From assembly GCA_964250225.1 (NCBI GenBank), contig CAXUEY010000008.1, forward strand, positions 1-64,000: a stretch of DNA of 64,000 nt, written 5' to 3'. The notes beneath the pieces were generated by a model, which ran no database searches, had not been told where the DNA came from, and saw only the letters and a list, made by a program, of their open reading frames with translations. The stretch's first letter is position 1. Each line of letters begins with the position of its first letter. A program made the position numbers and the translations under genes. The DNA is from Paraktedonobacter sp964250225 (GTDB lineage: Bacteria; Chloroflexota; Ktedonobacteria; Ktedonobacterales; Ktedonobacteraceae). Positions 44,698 through 53,449 of the stretch are shown here, in pieces.

Positions 44698-44742
44698 AGG
44701 TAGATAGGGATGCTGCATTTCTGAATGGAGGTGAGCGTGGCT

Positions 44743-45360
44743 ATGGAAGTCATGCATAACGAACTCGATGAATTGACAACGGTCACACCCGCGGACTGGA
44801 TTTCGGGACCAGAGCAAGGTGACTGGACGTATGAGGCCTATGCAGCTCTAACGGATGATGGTAAGTGTTATGAGATTATGCAAGGAGTGCTTGTGATGTC
44901 ACCTGCGCCCGATCTACCCCATCAGGATGTAGTTGGTGAAATTTTTGCGTATCTACGTGAGCGTGTGAAATTGAAGAGGTTAGGATTGGTGTTTCCATCC
45001 CCAGTGGATGTAGTTCTTAGCCCACATAATGTTTTTCAACCTGATGTAGTGGTCTTGCTAAAAGAGCACCTGGCGCAGGCTACAGGGAAACACATTGTTG
45101 GGGCACCAGATCTGGTGGTAGAAATCATTTCGCCAGCCAGTAAACTCTACGACCGGGTAAACAAACATATGATATATGAGCAAGCTTGTATCCCTGAGTA
45201 CTGGCTGGTGAATGTCAAAAAGCGCACAGTAGAACTTTTTTCTCTACAAAACAGCAAATATCATTCCCTCGGCGTGTTTAAAGGCGAACAAACGTTGCCT
45301 TCACGCATTGTGCCACAATTAACTGTAACAGTCGCACGCTTTTTTGATTTTGTGGAGTAA
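44743..45360 (+). CDS. Uma2 family endonuclease-like protein (DUF820)
   Basis: 205 residues. The PD-(D/E)xK layout of the Uma2 group is visible: YEIMQGVLVMSPAPDLPHQDVVGEI, VFQPDVVVLLKE (Asp), PDLVVEIISPASKLYDRVNKHMIYEQACIPEYWLVN (Glu and Lys). These genes are abundant in cyanobacteria and Chloroflexota, often in many copies and near mobile DNA; their targets are unknown. The ATG at 44743 is chosen over the one at 44725 because the latter is part of the GGAGGTG ribosome site. Base composition is lower in GC than the neighbours. Confidence 0.85.
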   Translation: MEVMHNELDELTTVTPADWISGPEQGDWTYEAYAALTDDGKCYEIMQGVLVMSPAPDLPHQDVVGEIFAYLRERVKLKRLGLVFPSPVDVVLSPHNVFQPDVVVLLKEHLAQATGKHIVGAPDLVVEIISPASKLYDRVNKHMIYEQACIPEYWLVNVKKRTVELFSLQNSKYHSLGVFKGEQTLPSRIVPQLTVTVARFFDFVE

Positions 45361-45380
45361 CGTATAAATTAGGCTAAAGC

Positions 45381-45731
45381 TCAAACTATCAGCCCGAATA
45401 AACGTCGCCAGTTAAAATTGAAGATGAAGTTGATGGCAATAACTGCTATGCAAAGGATAGCCATACTCATCAATTTGGTAACCACCTGACCCATATCGGA
45501 AGAGCTGCCAGAGAGCACGGATAGAGAGCCGAGCAGTACAACCAGAGAGACAATGGCCAGGGCCAGGCGCTGCCCAGCCGAAGCACCTCGCTCCCCAGCC
45601 GACCAGCCTATTTTTTGCGCCGGCATTTGTGCTGAATGTTGATCGTAGCCCCCTGTATTCTCACCTAATGTAGGTGTGTACGCAGCCTGATAACCACGCT
45701 GTTCCTCGTCAAAATGCATCTGTTGTGACAT
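45381..45731 (-). CDS. Small membrane protein of unknown function
   Basis: 116 residues. The first half is polar and Gln/Gly-rich (HFDEEQRGYQAAYTPTLGENTGGYDQ). The second half has two membrane helices (LALAIVSLVVLLGSLSVLSG and VVTKLMSMAILCIAVIAINFIFNFNW). It is not recognised. GAAAGGTCCGGG lies before the ATG at 45731. It is convergent with the Uma2 gene, with 20 bases between. Confidence 0.65.
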   Translation of the reverse strand: MSQQMHFDEEQRGYQAAYTPTLGENTGGYDQHSAQMPAQKIGWSAGERGASAGQRLALAIVSLVVLLGSLSVLSGSSSDMGQVVTKLMSMAILCIAVIAINFIFNFNWRRLFGLIV

Positions 45732-45804
45732 GGTGTTCCCGGACCTTTCTGATAGCATACGCTTGAAACCACTTTCCTATCATTACGAACGAGAAGACAC
45801 CAGG

Positions 45805-46443
45805 TTACACTCGTTCAACCAGCGTATCCCAAAGATTACCGCGTTGCACAGGCTCACCATGCGCCGTACAGACCCAGTCAAAGGTGAAATGCTTGACCTC
45901 GTTTAGTGAGCGTTTCAACACGGCTTTGTCCCAGGTTATCAGACCCGGCGCGGGTTGCAATTTACCTTTGCGGCTGGTGACCAGGTCGCCGCTGAACAGG
46001 GTTTCGCCAGAGAGAAACGAGACGTGACCGGGTGTATGTCCTGGCGTGGGGATGACCTCAATCCCGCCAATCTTTTGCCCAGGAGTGTACGTCTCATCGA
46101 TCTGCGGTTTCTCAACCTTGATGATCGCTTGCATTAAGCGTTTAATGCCGGGACGATTGCGCTGACCGAGAATATAAGGCACATCCTCCTGGGGTGCCCA
46201 CAACTTCGCGCCTGACGCCTGCTGCAAGGCGCGAGCATTCCCAATATGATCGACATCGTGATGGGTCAGGAAAATATGAGCGATGTCCGTGGGCTTCAGT
46301 CCGAGCGTCTCCAACTCTGCCAGAATAGCCGCCGAACGTCCTGGAAAGCCGGTATCAATGAGAATCGGTTCATCGCCCAGCACAAGATACACATAGCTCC
46401 CTCTGGTCGATTTCAAAAGATGAACACCCGTAGTGATCTCCAT
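45805..46443 (-). CDS. MBL-fold metallo-hydrolase
   Basis: 212 residues. The metallo-beta-lactamase fold motifs are in order: ILIDTGFPGRS, FLTHHDVDHIGNA (metal-binding HxHxDH type, here HHDVDH), PTPGHTPGHVSFL, TLFSGDLVTS and the last His in VCTAHGEPV. Members cleave thioesters, lactones, phosphodiesters or other bonds at a two-metal site, and the substrate here is unknown. Start 46443 is set by a full AAGGAGGT; the frame extends 28 codons further without support. Confidence 0.88.
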   Translation of the reverse strand: MEITTGVHLLKSTRGSYVYLVLGDEPILIDTGFPGRSAAILAELETLGLKPTDIAHIFLTHHDVDHIGNARALQQASGAKLWAPQEDVPYILGQRNRPGIKRLMQAIIKVEKPQIDETYTPGQKIGGIEVIPTPGHTPGHVSFLSGETLFSGDLVTSRKGKLQPAPGLITWDKAVLKRSLNEVKHFTFDWVCTAHGEPVQRGNLWDTLVERV

Positions 46444-46554
46444 AAGCGCAGTACCTCCTTTTTTCTTTGGAGAGATTGTCAGGTCAGAAAAAGTCCTTTT
46501 CCCCATTATATCCCGTTGATCGGTCAAAATAGCTCACCAGTACTTTTAGATTAA

Positions 46555-47802
46555 CTACTCAGCTTTTCTGGCCCCGCGAATAGGCCGATTACCTGTCATC
46601 AGCAACGCGAGGAGCAGTACACCAACCCAGGAGATCAATAACGTTGGCACTGGACCCACAGATTGCAATAGAAAGCCAGTGAGAAGCAAGCCCAATGGGC
46701 GCGCGAAACCTGGAAAAATGCGGCAGGCGGCGATGACCCGGCCACGCAATACGTCGGGGATCAGTGAGAGGCGATAGCTGAAATACGGCACATCCTCAAT
46801 TGGATCAGCGAAACCCACCCCAAACTCTACCAGCCCCATGAGCAGCGGTACAGGTATCAGCACATAAAGCGGCCACAGGATGGCAAAGAGCCATCTGCAA
46901 AGCAGAATTGCCTGCCCTACGCTCAAATGCTTCTCCCAGAAAGGCGTCAGCAGAGAACTCACAATCGAGCCGATCCCTCCAAAAGCAAAGATCACGCCAA
47001 TAACGACAGGCGAAGCGCCGCGCTGCTGAGCCAGCACGAGAATAGCTAATATATTGCCAGAGAGGATAAATGCGCCTGGCACTGTAAATAGCATCATAGT
47101 GCGCACAAAAGGCTGTTGCCACATCCAGGCAAGGCCCTCGCGGATCTCTGCCAGCAGATGAGGCCGCTCGCTGCTGCGCTCACCCTGAAACGGCGCGCGG
47201 ATCAACAGAAGCGAGATGATTGAGACTGCATAAGAAATGGCGTCCGCGATAAAAGGGAACATCTGGCTCAAGGTGAAGAGCAGACCGGAGAGCGACGGCC
47301 CACACAACGCGGTGGTTCCCTCCATAAACTCCTCCTGGGCTAGAGCCGAGGAGAGCTGTTCACGCGCCACCACTTGCCCCAGACTGGCTGTGTACGCCAG
47401 ACCAAAGAGCATGGCCAGTATCCCTTCCAGAAAGGCATTGATCCCAAGTTGATAGATGCTCAAGCGACCCAGCACGAAGGCCAGCGGAATACTGGCTACA
47501 CTCAAAAAACGGCCCAGTTCACAGAACAGCATCACGCGTTTGCGGTCCCAGCGATCCACCAGCACCCCGGCTGGCAGCGAGAAGAGACCAACAGGCAGGG
47601 AACGCAGAGCCGCGACAATCCCTGCCTGCGCTGGCGAATGAGTCACAGCCAGCACCAGCAAAGGGAAAGCCAGCTCGGAGACACCACTACCAATCGTCGA
47701 GACGGCCTGTCCACTCCAGAGCAACAGATAATCGCGGTTGCGCCAGATAGAAACCTTTTTCGCTCGTTCCACCTGCGCAGTTTTATTGTGCGTCATTGTC
47801 AT
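46555..47802 (-). CDS. MFS transporter, enterobactin/macrolide-exporter type
   Basis: 415 residues with about 12 hydrophobic helices. The opening RNRDYLLLWSGQAVSTIGSGVSELAFPLLVLAVTHSPAQAGIVAALRSLP and the loop GVLVDRWDRKRVM are typical of the MFS_3/EntS-like drug and siderophore exporters. The substrate is not known. ATG 47802 follows AAGGATTGAGT. The gene lies behind a 570-base divergent gap shared with glycogen synthase. Confidence 0.87.
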   Translation of the reverse strand: MTMTHNKTAQVERAKKVSIWRNRDYLLLWSGQAVSTIGSGVSELAFPLLVLAVTHSPAQAGIVAALRSLPVGLFSLPAGVLVDRWDRKRVMLFCELGRFLSVASIPLAFVLGRLSIYQLGINAFLEGILAMLFGLAYTASLGQVVAREQLSSALAQEEFMEGTTALCGPSLSGLLFTLSQMFPFIADAISYAVSIISLLLIRAPFQGERSSERPHLLAEIREGLAWMWQQPFVRTMMLFTVPGAFILSGNILAILVLAQQRGASPVVIGVIFAFGGIGSIVSSLLTPFWEKHLSVGQAILLCRWLFAILWPLYVLIPVPLLMGLVEFGVGFADPIEDVPYFSYRLSLIPDVLRGRVIAACRIFPGFARPLGLLLTGFLLQSVGPVPTLLISWVGVLLLALLMTGNRPIRGARKAE

Positions 47803-48372
47803 ACTCAATCCTTCCATGCAACAGAAAAGGTGCGAACAACGGGCAAACATGCACAATCTCAACTGCGGGATGGAGCGCGAGGCTCTCTTATCAACAAAGC
47901 TGCCTATCAGGAGCAGGAGAGCACAGCGTTCTCAATACCAAAGGAATGCAAATAATCTAGAAAAGCCGGGCAAGCCAACAAACAGTGAGATGGTATGTTT
48001 CCCGGCTATAAGAAAAACAAGGAGCGTGCGTGAGGGAGAAAATGGCAGCCAGCACCCCATACCTCAGTCTGTATCGTGGCTGAGCAGTATGAACAGTTGC
48101 GGCACCATTGTTCTGCCGTACAAACCAAAAGTGCCGGGCTTATACGGCGTTGGCGCGGCCATTGCACATCCGATGGCGATGGATCATCCATTCGGGGGTT
48201 TTCAGCCCCGCTGTGAAAGGTGTGAACTTCATGCACGCATGATAGCATGGCGTGTGTTCCGGCGTCAACAAACCACGCGCGCTCTACGCGCAGGCGGATC
48301 TCGCGTATGCTATACTATGAACACATGTGAGACATACTTAAACAATTTGTGCCCTGTGGGAAAGAGAAATTC
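47803..48372. other. Divergent gap between the MFS gene and glgA
   Basis: 570 bases without a credible gene. It holds an AGCCGGG/CCCGGCT pair (47964-47970, 48001-48007), the 13-base dyad ATGGATCATCCAT near 48178-48190, a small GGGG/CCCC hairpin just after it, and TATACT at 48311-48316, a likely -10 of glgA. Confidence 0.45.
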
Positions 48373-49842
48373 ATGCAAAATGAACAGCACCTTAAAATTT
48401 ATATACTTGCCGCTGAAATTGTCCCCTTTGCGAAGGCCGGCGGGATGGCCGATGTGGTGGGTGCTTTGCCCAAAGTTCTGAAGGCATTGGGACACGATGT
48501 GCGCCTGGTGATGCCGCGCTATACTCAAGTAAAACCCGAACGGTTCCATCTCCAAACGGTGCTTGAGGCGGTTTCTGTGAACATTGGCCCGTATCAAGAA
48601 CAGGTGCGCGTGCTCCAGGGCACGATTGGCGAGGATATCCCCGTGTATTTCATCGACGCTCCACGCTACTTTGAACGCGAAAATATCTACGGCTATACCG
48701 ACGATGGCGAACGCTTTATTCTCTTCTGCAAGGCCGCGCTGGAGGCTGTGCGCGCGCTTGGCTGGTCCCCGGATGTGATCCACTGTAACGACTGGCAGAC
48801 GGGGATTGTCCCCAACTGGATGCATACTCTCTATCGCGATGATCCTGTGTTTGCTGACTCAGCGACGGTCTATACCATTCACAATCTAGCGTACCAGGGT
48901 ATTTTTGGCCGCCGTATTCTGGAGGTGGCTGGCGTTACGGCAGGCGGGTTCCTCTATCCTCAGATCGTTGAACTGGCCAATGTGGTCGATATCATGGGGC
49001 GCGGCATCCTCTTCTCCGACGCGATTACGACGGTGAGCGAACGCTACGCCCAGGAGATCCTGACTCCACCTTTTGGCGAGAAGCTGGATCATCTGCTGCG
49101 CTCGCGGCGTGACCGGCTCTTCGGCATTCTCAACGGCATCGATTACCAGGAGCTGGACCCGGCCACCGATCACTATATTCGCGCGCGCTTTGACGCGCAC
49201 TCTTTGGAGAAACGCGCCGACAATAAACGTGTCCTGCAAGAGCGCGCGCATTTTCCCATCAAACCCGATGTGCCGCTGCTGGCTATGATCTCGCGTCTGG
49301 CCGATTCTAAAGGGTTTGACCTGATTGCGCAGATCGCCCAGCCGCTTTTTGCGCAGGGCGTCCAGATGATTGTGCTGGGCATCGGCGATCAACAGTATCA
49401 CGAGCTTTTTCAATCACTGGCGGCTCGCTACCCCGAACAGGCAGCGATTTTCCTGACCTTTAATTCTGATCTGGCCCAGGCAATCTATGCCGGGTGCGAT
49501 ATGTTTTTGATGCCCTCGCGCTTTGAACCCTGTGGGCTGGGCCAGTTGATTGCGATGCGCTACGGCGGCGTCCCCGTAGTGCGCAGCGTGGGCGGTCTGG
49601 CCGACACCGTTGAAGAATACGACCCCAATACCGGCTCCGGCAATGGCTTTACTTTCACCAACTACGACCCCTGGGAATTTTTCGCCGCGATTGTGCGCGC
49701 CATCGAACTCTATCGCTTCAAAGATGCCTGGCACGTGCTTCAGCAGCGCTGCATGGCCGCAGACCACTCCTGGCAAGCCTCAGCGCGCCGCTATGTCGAG
49801 GTTTATCACCAGGCCATCGAGTTTCACCACAGTGGAAAATAG
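48373..49842 (+). CDS. glgA: Glycogen synthase (ADP-glucose type)
   Basis: 489 residues, GT5 family. The start ILAAEIVPFAKAGGMADVVGALP is the KTGGL donor-loop motif in the form KAGGM. HCNDWQTGIVPNWMH, the long YTIHNLAYQGIFG, GILNGIDYQELDPATD, ISRLADSKGFDL and the C-terminal PSRFEPCGLGQLIAMRYGGVPVVRSVGGLADTV (catalytic Glu) all fit. It adds glucose from ADP-glucose to glycogen. No other glg gene is adjacent; the GH57 glucanotransferase at 25.6 kb would act on the same polymer. A hairpin follows the stop. Confidence 0.93.
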   Translation: MQNEQHLKIYILAAEIVPFAKAGGMADVVGALPKVLKALGHDVRLVMPRYTQVKPERFHLQTVLEAVSVNIGPYQEQVRVLQGTIGEDIPVYFIDAPRYFERENIYGYTDDGERFILFCKAALEAVRALGWSPDVIHCNDWQTGIVPNWMHTLYRDDPVFADSATVYTIHNLAYQGIFGRRILEVAGVTAGGFLYPQIVELANVVDIMGRGILFSDAITTVSERYAQEILTPPFGEKLDHLLRSRRDRLFGILNGIDYQELDPATDHYIRARFDAHSLEKRADNKRVLQERAHFPIKPDVPLLAMISRLADSKGFDLIAQIAQPLFAQGVQMIVLGIGDQQYHELFQSLAARYPEQAAIFLTFNSDLAQAIYAGCDMFLMPSRFEPCGLGQLIAMRYGGVPVVRSVGGLADTVEEYDPNTGSGNGFTFTNYDPWEFFAAIVRAIELYRFKDAWHVLQQRCMAADHSWQASARRYVEVYHQAIEFHHSGK

Positions 49843-49845
49843 GAG

Positions 49846-49871
49846 ATCGGGCATACTCCCTATAGCCCGAT
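49846..49871 (+). terminator. Hairpin after glgA
   Basis: ATCGGGC (49846-49852) pairs with GCCCGAT (49865-49871). A short T-poor tail follows, so termination would be weak. Confidence 0.45.
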
Positions 49872-49882
49872 AGTTCTAGAGC

Positions 49883-49911
49883 TTGACCCTGCATCGGCCA
49901 AACGTTATACT
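49883..49911 (+). promoter_or_regulatory. Promoter of the sigma-like factor gene
   Basis: TTGACC (49883-49888), a 17-base spacer and TATACT (49906-49911): one of the best promoters in the window. The GTG start with AGGAGGAG follows about 40 bases later. Confidence 0.7.
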
Positions 49912-49953
49912 ATACCCGGTTCATGTAGACGGGCATAGGAGGAGATTACAAAC

Positions 49954-50835
49954 GTGGCACAGGATGTTAAACGGGCCGAGGATATTTCACCACATATGTT
50001 ACCCTCGGAGACTTTTTTTGCGGAACGTCGGGCCGCCCTGACCCGACAATATTACGCACTGCCAGCATATGGCTCGCGCGCTTTCTGGACCCATCTTGAG
50101 GGGCGTCAGGAAGACACACAGACTCTACCGCTGGAAGTGCTGGTGAAAGTGGTGCGCGAGGCGGACGCGCGCGATGACAAAAAGACCAGGCGTCGGCTCT
50201 GCACGATCATCCTTGCACGTGTGCAGACCTCAAATGAGCAATGGGTCCGCCAGGTGCTGGCCAGCATCTATGTGCAGGCCGATGAACGGCGCGACATGGT
50301 CGCCGATCTCTACGCTGACCTCTGCGAGCTGCTGTTGCGCACATTGATAGACCCCAACCAGACTTTCTGGGAAGAAAATTTTCTGCACAGCCTGCGTTTT
50401 GCCCGCCAACACGCTTATAAGAGTTTTTTGCGGCGCGAAGGACACCTGATCTCTAACTCAGGCAGGCGCGTGCCGCGTAGCTTGCTTGAAAGCCTGGAGC
50501 ACTTTAGCAAACCAACACGCAAAAAATGGTTTAGCCGCGATGAAGATGCGGACCAGACCAATAGCACAAGCACACTGGATATTCGCGATGAACGCGCGGA
50601 ACAGGCGTTTGAGCAGGTGGAACAGGCAGATCTTCTGGCGACGCTGATGCTTCTACCTATGCATCAACGCACAGTTGTCTGGCTGATTTTTTTTGAAGGA
50701 CACACCACGAAAACCGTGAGTACATTATTAAAAACTTCAGGGCGTACAGTGCGCAATCGCTTGCGCGCAGCGCTCACACAATTGCGCGAGGTTTTTGAAG
50801 CCGAGCAGGAGGTGGTCGATGGAGAAGGCGCGTGA
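49954..50835 (+). CDS. Sigma-70-like regulatory factor
   Basis: 293 residues. The C-terminal 65 residues resemble sigma region 4: LLATLMLLPMHQRTVVWLIFFEGHTTKTVSTLLKTSGRTVRNRLRAALTQLREVF. A middle part (MVADLYADLCELLLRTLIDPNQTFWEENFLHSLRFARQHAYKSFLRREG) may be a divergent region 2. The first 100 residues are extra and basic. This is not a standard ECF factor. The overlapping downstream gene likely encodes its partner. GTG start at 49954 with AGGAGGAG. Confidence 0.65.
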   Translation: MAQDVKRAEDISPHMLPSETFFAERRAALTRQYYALPAYGSRAFWTHLEGRQEDTQTLPLEVLVKVVREADARDDKKTRRRLCTIILARVQTSNEQWVRQVLASIYVQADERRDMVADLYADLCELLLRTLIDPNQTFWEENFLHSLRFARQHAYKSFLRREGHLISNSGRRVPRSLLESLEHFSKPTRKKWFSRDEDADQTNSTSTLDIRDERAEQAFEQVEQADLLATLMLLPMHQRTVVWLIFFEGHTTKTVSTLLKTSGRTVRNRLRAALTQLREVFEAEQEVVDGEGA

Positions 50836-51439
50836 AGAGACGCTGATGCGCATCACCGCACAGTTTGTAGCTGAGCAGGAGTCCGGCCAGGGGCCGCGCC
50901 TGGAAGATTACGCACAGCGCTACCCCCAATATGTGGATGAGATTGCAGATTTTGTGACGTATTATTACGCGGTTGAAGCGGGTCTGCCAACGGATACTAC
51001 GTCAGTCCCTTCGCTTTCCCCCAGTTCGCTGGCAGCATTGGACCGGGCCTGGGAGCGTGTGGACGCGTTGCCAGCCTCCGAATCGTCGGCTTTAGCCACG
51101 CTGGCACGCCACAAACGCTATACACTGACCCAACTGGCGGATACGCTGGACCTCAGCGTGGATCTCGTCGAGCAATTGGCCCGGCGCCAACTTGAACCGG
51201 CCACGCTACCCTACGAACTCTTACAACGCCTGGCCTATGCGCTGACACAATCGATCAGCGTGGTGCGCCAGGCTCTGGGCATCCTCGACCCGCCCGCGAC
51301 GCCCATGCTCGCCGAGGCACGCGCATCCTACAAACTTCCACCTCGGCAAAGCTTTCGCACGGCAATGGAGGCCAGCCCACAGTTATCCGCTTCCCAGAAA
51401 GGTCTCTGGCAGATGGTTCTGGAGCGCGAAGGGTTGTAG
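50819..51439 (+). CDS. HTH protein co-transcribed with the sigma-like factor
   Basis: 206 residues. It starts 17 bases inside the sigma-like gene (ATG 50819, AGGAGGT). The N-terminal segment LEDYAQRYPQYVDEIADFVTYYYAVEAG is of a kind often seen next to sigma factors and kinases. Residues about 100-165 resemble an XRE-type helix-turn-helix (RYTLTQLADTLDLSVDLVEQLARRQLEPATLPYELLQRLAYAL). There is no membrane helix, so it is not a classic membrane anti-sigma. A soluble partner or antagonist is inference. A 28-bp hairpin follows the stop. Confidence 0.6.
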   Translation: MEKAREETLMRITAQFVAEQESGQGPRLEDYAQRYPQYVDEIADFVTYYYAVEAGLPTDTTSVPSLSPSSLAALDRAWERVDALPASESSALATLARHKRYTLTQLADTLDLSVDLVEQLARRQLEPATLPYELLQRLAYALTQSISVVRQALGILDPPATPMLAEARASYKLPPRQSFRTAMEASPQLSASQKGLWQMVLEREGL

Positions 51440-51444
51440 ATTCC

Positions 51445-51508
51445 TGCTATTGTATGTGCGTCGTGCTCCAAATTGGGAATTTTGGAGCACGGCGCACATA
51501 CAATAGCA
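51445..51508. repeat. 28-bp inverted repeat (long hairpin)
   Basis: Arm 51445-51472 pairs with 51481-51508 at 27 of 28 positions plus one G-U, around an 8-base loop. It starts 6 bases after the upstream stop. There is no T-run. The length exceeds normal terminators. Confidence 0.75.
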
Positions 51509-51553
51509 TGGCATTCTGTTATATCATGAGAGAAAAAGTGGAAGTTTGCCATC

Positions 51554-52785
51554 ATGTCACAACTCATTGCCTATCTGGATTGTCATTCTGGGATCAGCGG
51601 CGATATGTTTCTCAGCGCGCTGCTTAACACGGGCCTGCCTTTTGATGACCTGGGCCAGACCCTGACTGCGCTCCCCATCGACGATTTTCAACTGACATAC
51701 GAGACGTTTTCAGATAAGGGGATTCGCGGCGCGCGCTTCGACGTGCAGCTCACCGCCGAACAACCTACGCGCCATCTCTCGGATATACAGGCTATTCTGC
51801 ACGCGGGGACGTTGCCGCCCCGTGTTCGCGACCTTGCCCTGGCCATCTTCCAGCGTCTGGCCGAGGCTGAAGCCAGCGTCCACGGCACCAGTATCAACGA
51901 GGTGCATTTTCACGAGGTCGGCGCGGTTGACGCGATTGTGGATATCGTTGGGGCGGCCTGGGCCGTCGAAACACTGGGGATCGCGCAAATCTACGCCTCT
52001 CCACTTCCCCTGAGTAGTGGCCACGTGCAGACCGCTCATGGCCTGCTGCCCGTGCCAGCGCCCGCGACCCTGGAAATCTTGCGCCGAGTCTCCGCCCCCT
52101 GGCAACCGTCACCCGCGCAGGGCGAGATGGTCACACCCACTGGCGCGGCTATCCTGGCTACGCTGGCGCGCTTCGAGACGCCCGCCATAGCCATCGAGCG
52201 CGTAGGCTACGGCTTTGGGCGCAAGCAATTTCCCTGGCCCAACTGCCTGCGCGCCTGCCTGGGCCGTCCCCTGGCCGTCGCCTCATCCCAGGAGACGCTG
52301 CCAGACACCGATTGGGTCAGCCTGCTCTCCTGTAACATCGACAATATGAGCGGCGAGCTGCTGGGCGACCTGCTGGAACGTCTGCTGGTAGCTGGGGCGC
52401 TGGACGTGAGCTATCAGCCCCTCCAGATGAAAAAGAATCGCCCGGCGGTCCTGCTCACCCTGATCTGCACAGTTGAGGAGACCGAGCGCCTGGCCCAACT
52501 CGTGCTGGCCGAAACGAGCACCCTCGGAGTACGCGTGCAACACACACAGCGCCGCAAAGCGCAACGTAGCCAGGAGCAGATCNNNNNNNNNNNNNNNNNN
52601 NNNNTTTCGGTCCCCTACTGGTTAAGGTCAAGCGTCTGGGTACACGTGTGCTCAGCGCCTCCCCCGAATACGAAGAGTGCCGTCGCATCGCCCGCACACA
52701 ACACGTGCCGCTGGAAGAGATCTACGAGGTTGCACGCCAGGTGATCGCGCGCACTATAATAGATCCAGAGCAAGCAGAAAACTGA
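51554..52785 (+). CDS. larC: LarC, nickel-pincer cofactor biosynthesis protein, interrupted by an assembly gap
   Basis: LarC inserts nickel into the pyridinium-dithio pincer nucleotide of lactate racemase in a CTP-dependent step. Hallmarks of the family are AYLDCHSGISGDMFLSALL, INEVHFHEVGAVDAIVDIVGAAWAVE, SPLPLSSGHVQTAHGLLPVPAPAT, MVTPTGAAILATL and the tail VKVKRLGTRVLSASPEYEECRRIARTQHVPLEEIY. The gap 52583-52604 is in the C-terminal third; the frame after it differs from that before, and the true stop is TGA 52783-52785. The shift is best explained by the gap not having its real length. No larA, larB or larE gene is in the window. Confidence 0.85.
52583..52604. other. Assembly gap (22 N)
   Basis: A run of 22 unknown bases inside larC. 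The length is probably nominal, since the frames on either side do not match. Confidence 0.95.
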
Positions 52786-52800
52786 AAGGGAGAGCAGCAC

Positions 52801-53346
52801 ATGGAATTCAAAGATTGGCGCAATTCAGCGGCGAAACCTGCGGAAGAAGAGGCAGCCGCAACCCGCAAACCACGCGGCAAACGCTTTGCGGACTATATCG
52901 AGGAGCAAATGCGCGACGCCCAGGAACGCGGCGTCTTCGACAATCTACGCGGCATGGGCCAGCCGCTCAAGCTCGACACGAATCCCTACGCGGGCGAGAA
53001 GGCCCTGGGCTATAGTCTACTCAAAAATAGCGGCCACGCGCCCGCCGAGGTTGAACTGGCCAGGGAGATCCGTCTGGAGCAGGAGCGCCTGCACGCCCAA
53101 CGTGAGAAACTCAGCCAGCGTGGTCACGAACTGCGCCGCCGCCGCGTTCCGCCTTTCGCCAGCGAGAAACGCGCCTACAACACCACCGTTACCAGAGCAC
53201 TGGCCGAGTACGAGACAACGTTGCGCGAACTCAATCGCAAAATCCTCACGCTCAACCTGACCACACCCGCCAGCATGCACCGCTCCCCGCTCAACGTCGA
53301 GCAGTTAGTGAGCGAGTTTCGCGAGGCATGCCCACTGCTGGTGTGA
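52801..53346 (+). CDS. DUF1992 (DnaJ-like, DNAJC28-type) protein
   Basis: 181 residues. The conserved segment FADYIEEQMRDAQERGVFDNLRGMGQPLKLDTNPYAGEKALGYSLLKNSGHAPAEVELAREI is the DUF1992 signature, found in bacterial proteins and in the mitochondrial DNAJC28. The tail is a charged, helical coiled-coil-like region. No J domain is present. Function unknown. GAAAGGGAG lies before the ATG, 16 bases after larC, so the two may be co-transcribed. Confidence 0.85.
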   Translation: MEFKDWRNSAAKPAEEEAAATRKPRGKRFADYIEEQMRDAQERGVFDNLRGMGQPLKLDTNPYAGEKALGYSLLKNSGHAPAEVELAREIRLEQERLHAQREKLSQRGHELRRRRVPPFASEKRAYNTTVTRALAEYETTLRELNRKILTLNLTTPASMHRSPLNVEQLVSEFREACPLLV

Positions 53347-53449
53347 TCTATTCCGCACCATCCTGTGAGCATGAAAAACAAGCGAGGATCGTCAAGAAAA
53401 ATCAAGGATGCGCTATGGTTCCTAAAAACGTTTCTGATACTTAGCTTGC

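Larger units (their letters stand above)
43942..44742. other. 800-base gap upstream of ftsH and the Uma2 gene
   Basis: Divergent intergenic region, unusually long and AT-richer than the flanks. The only clear structure is a hairpin at 44338-44376 and the promoter at 44692. No credible reading frame was seen on either strand. Confidence 0.5.
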
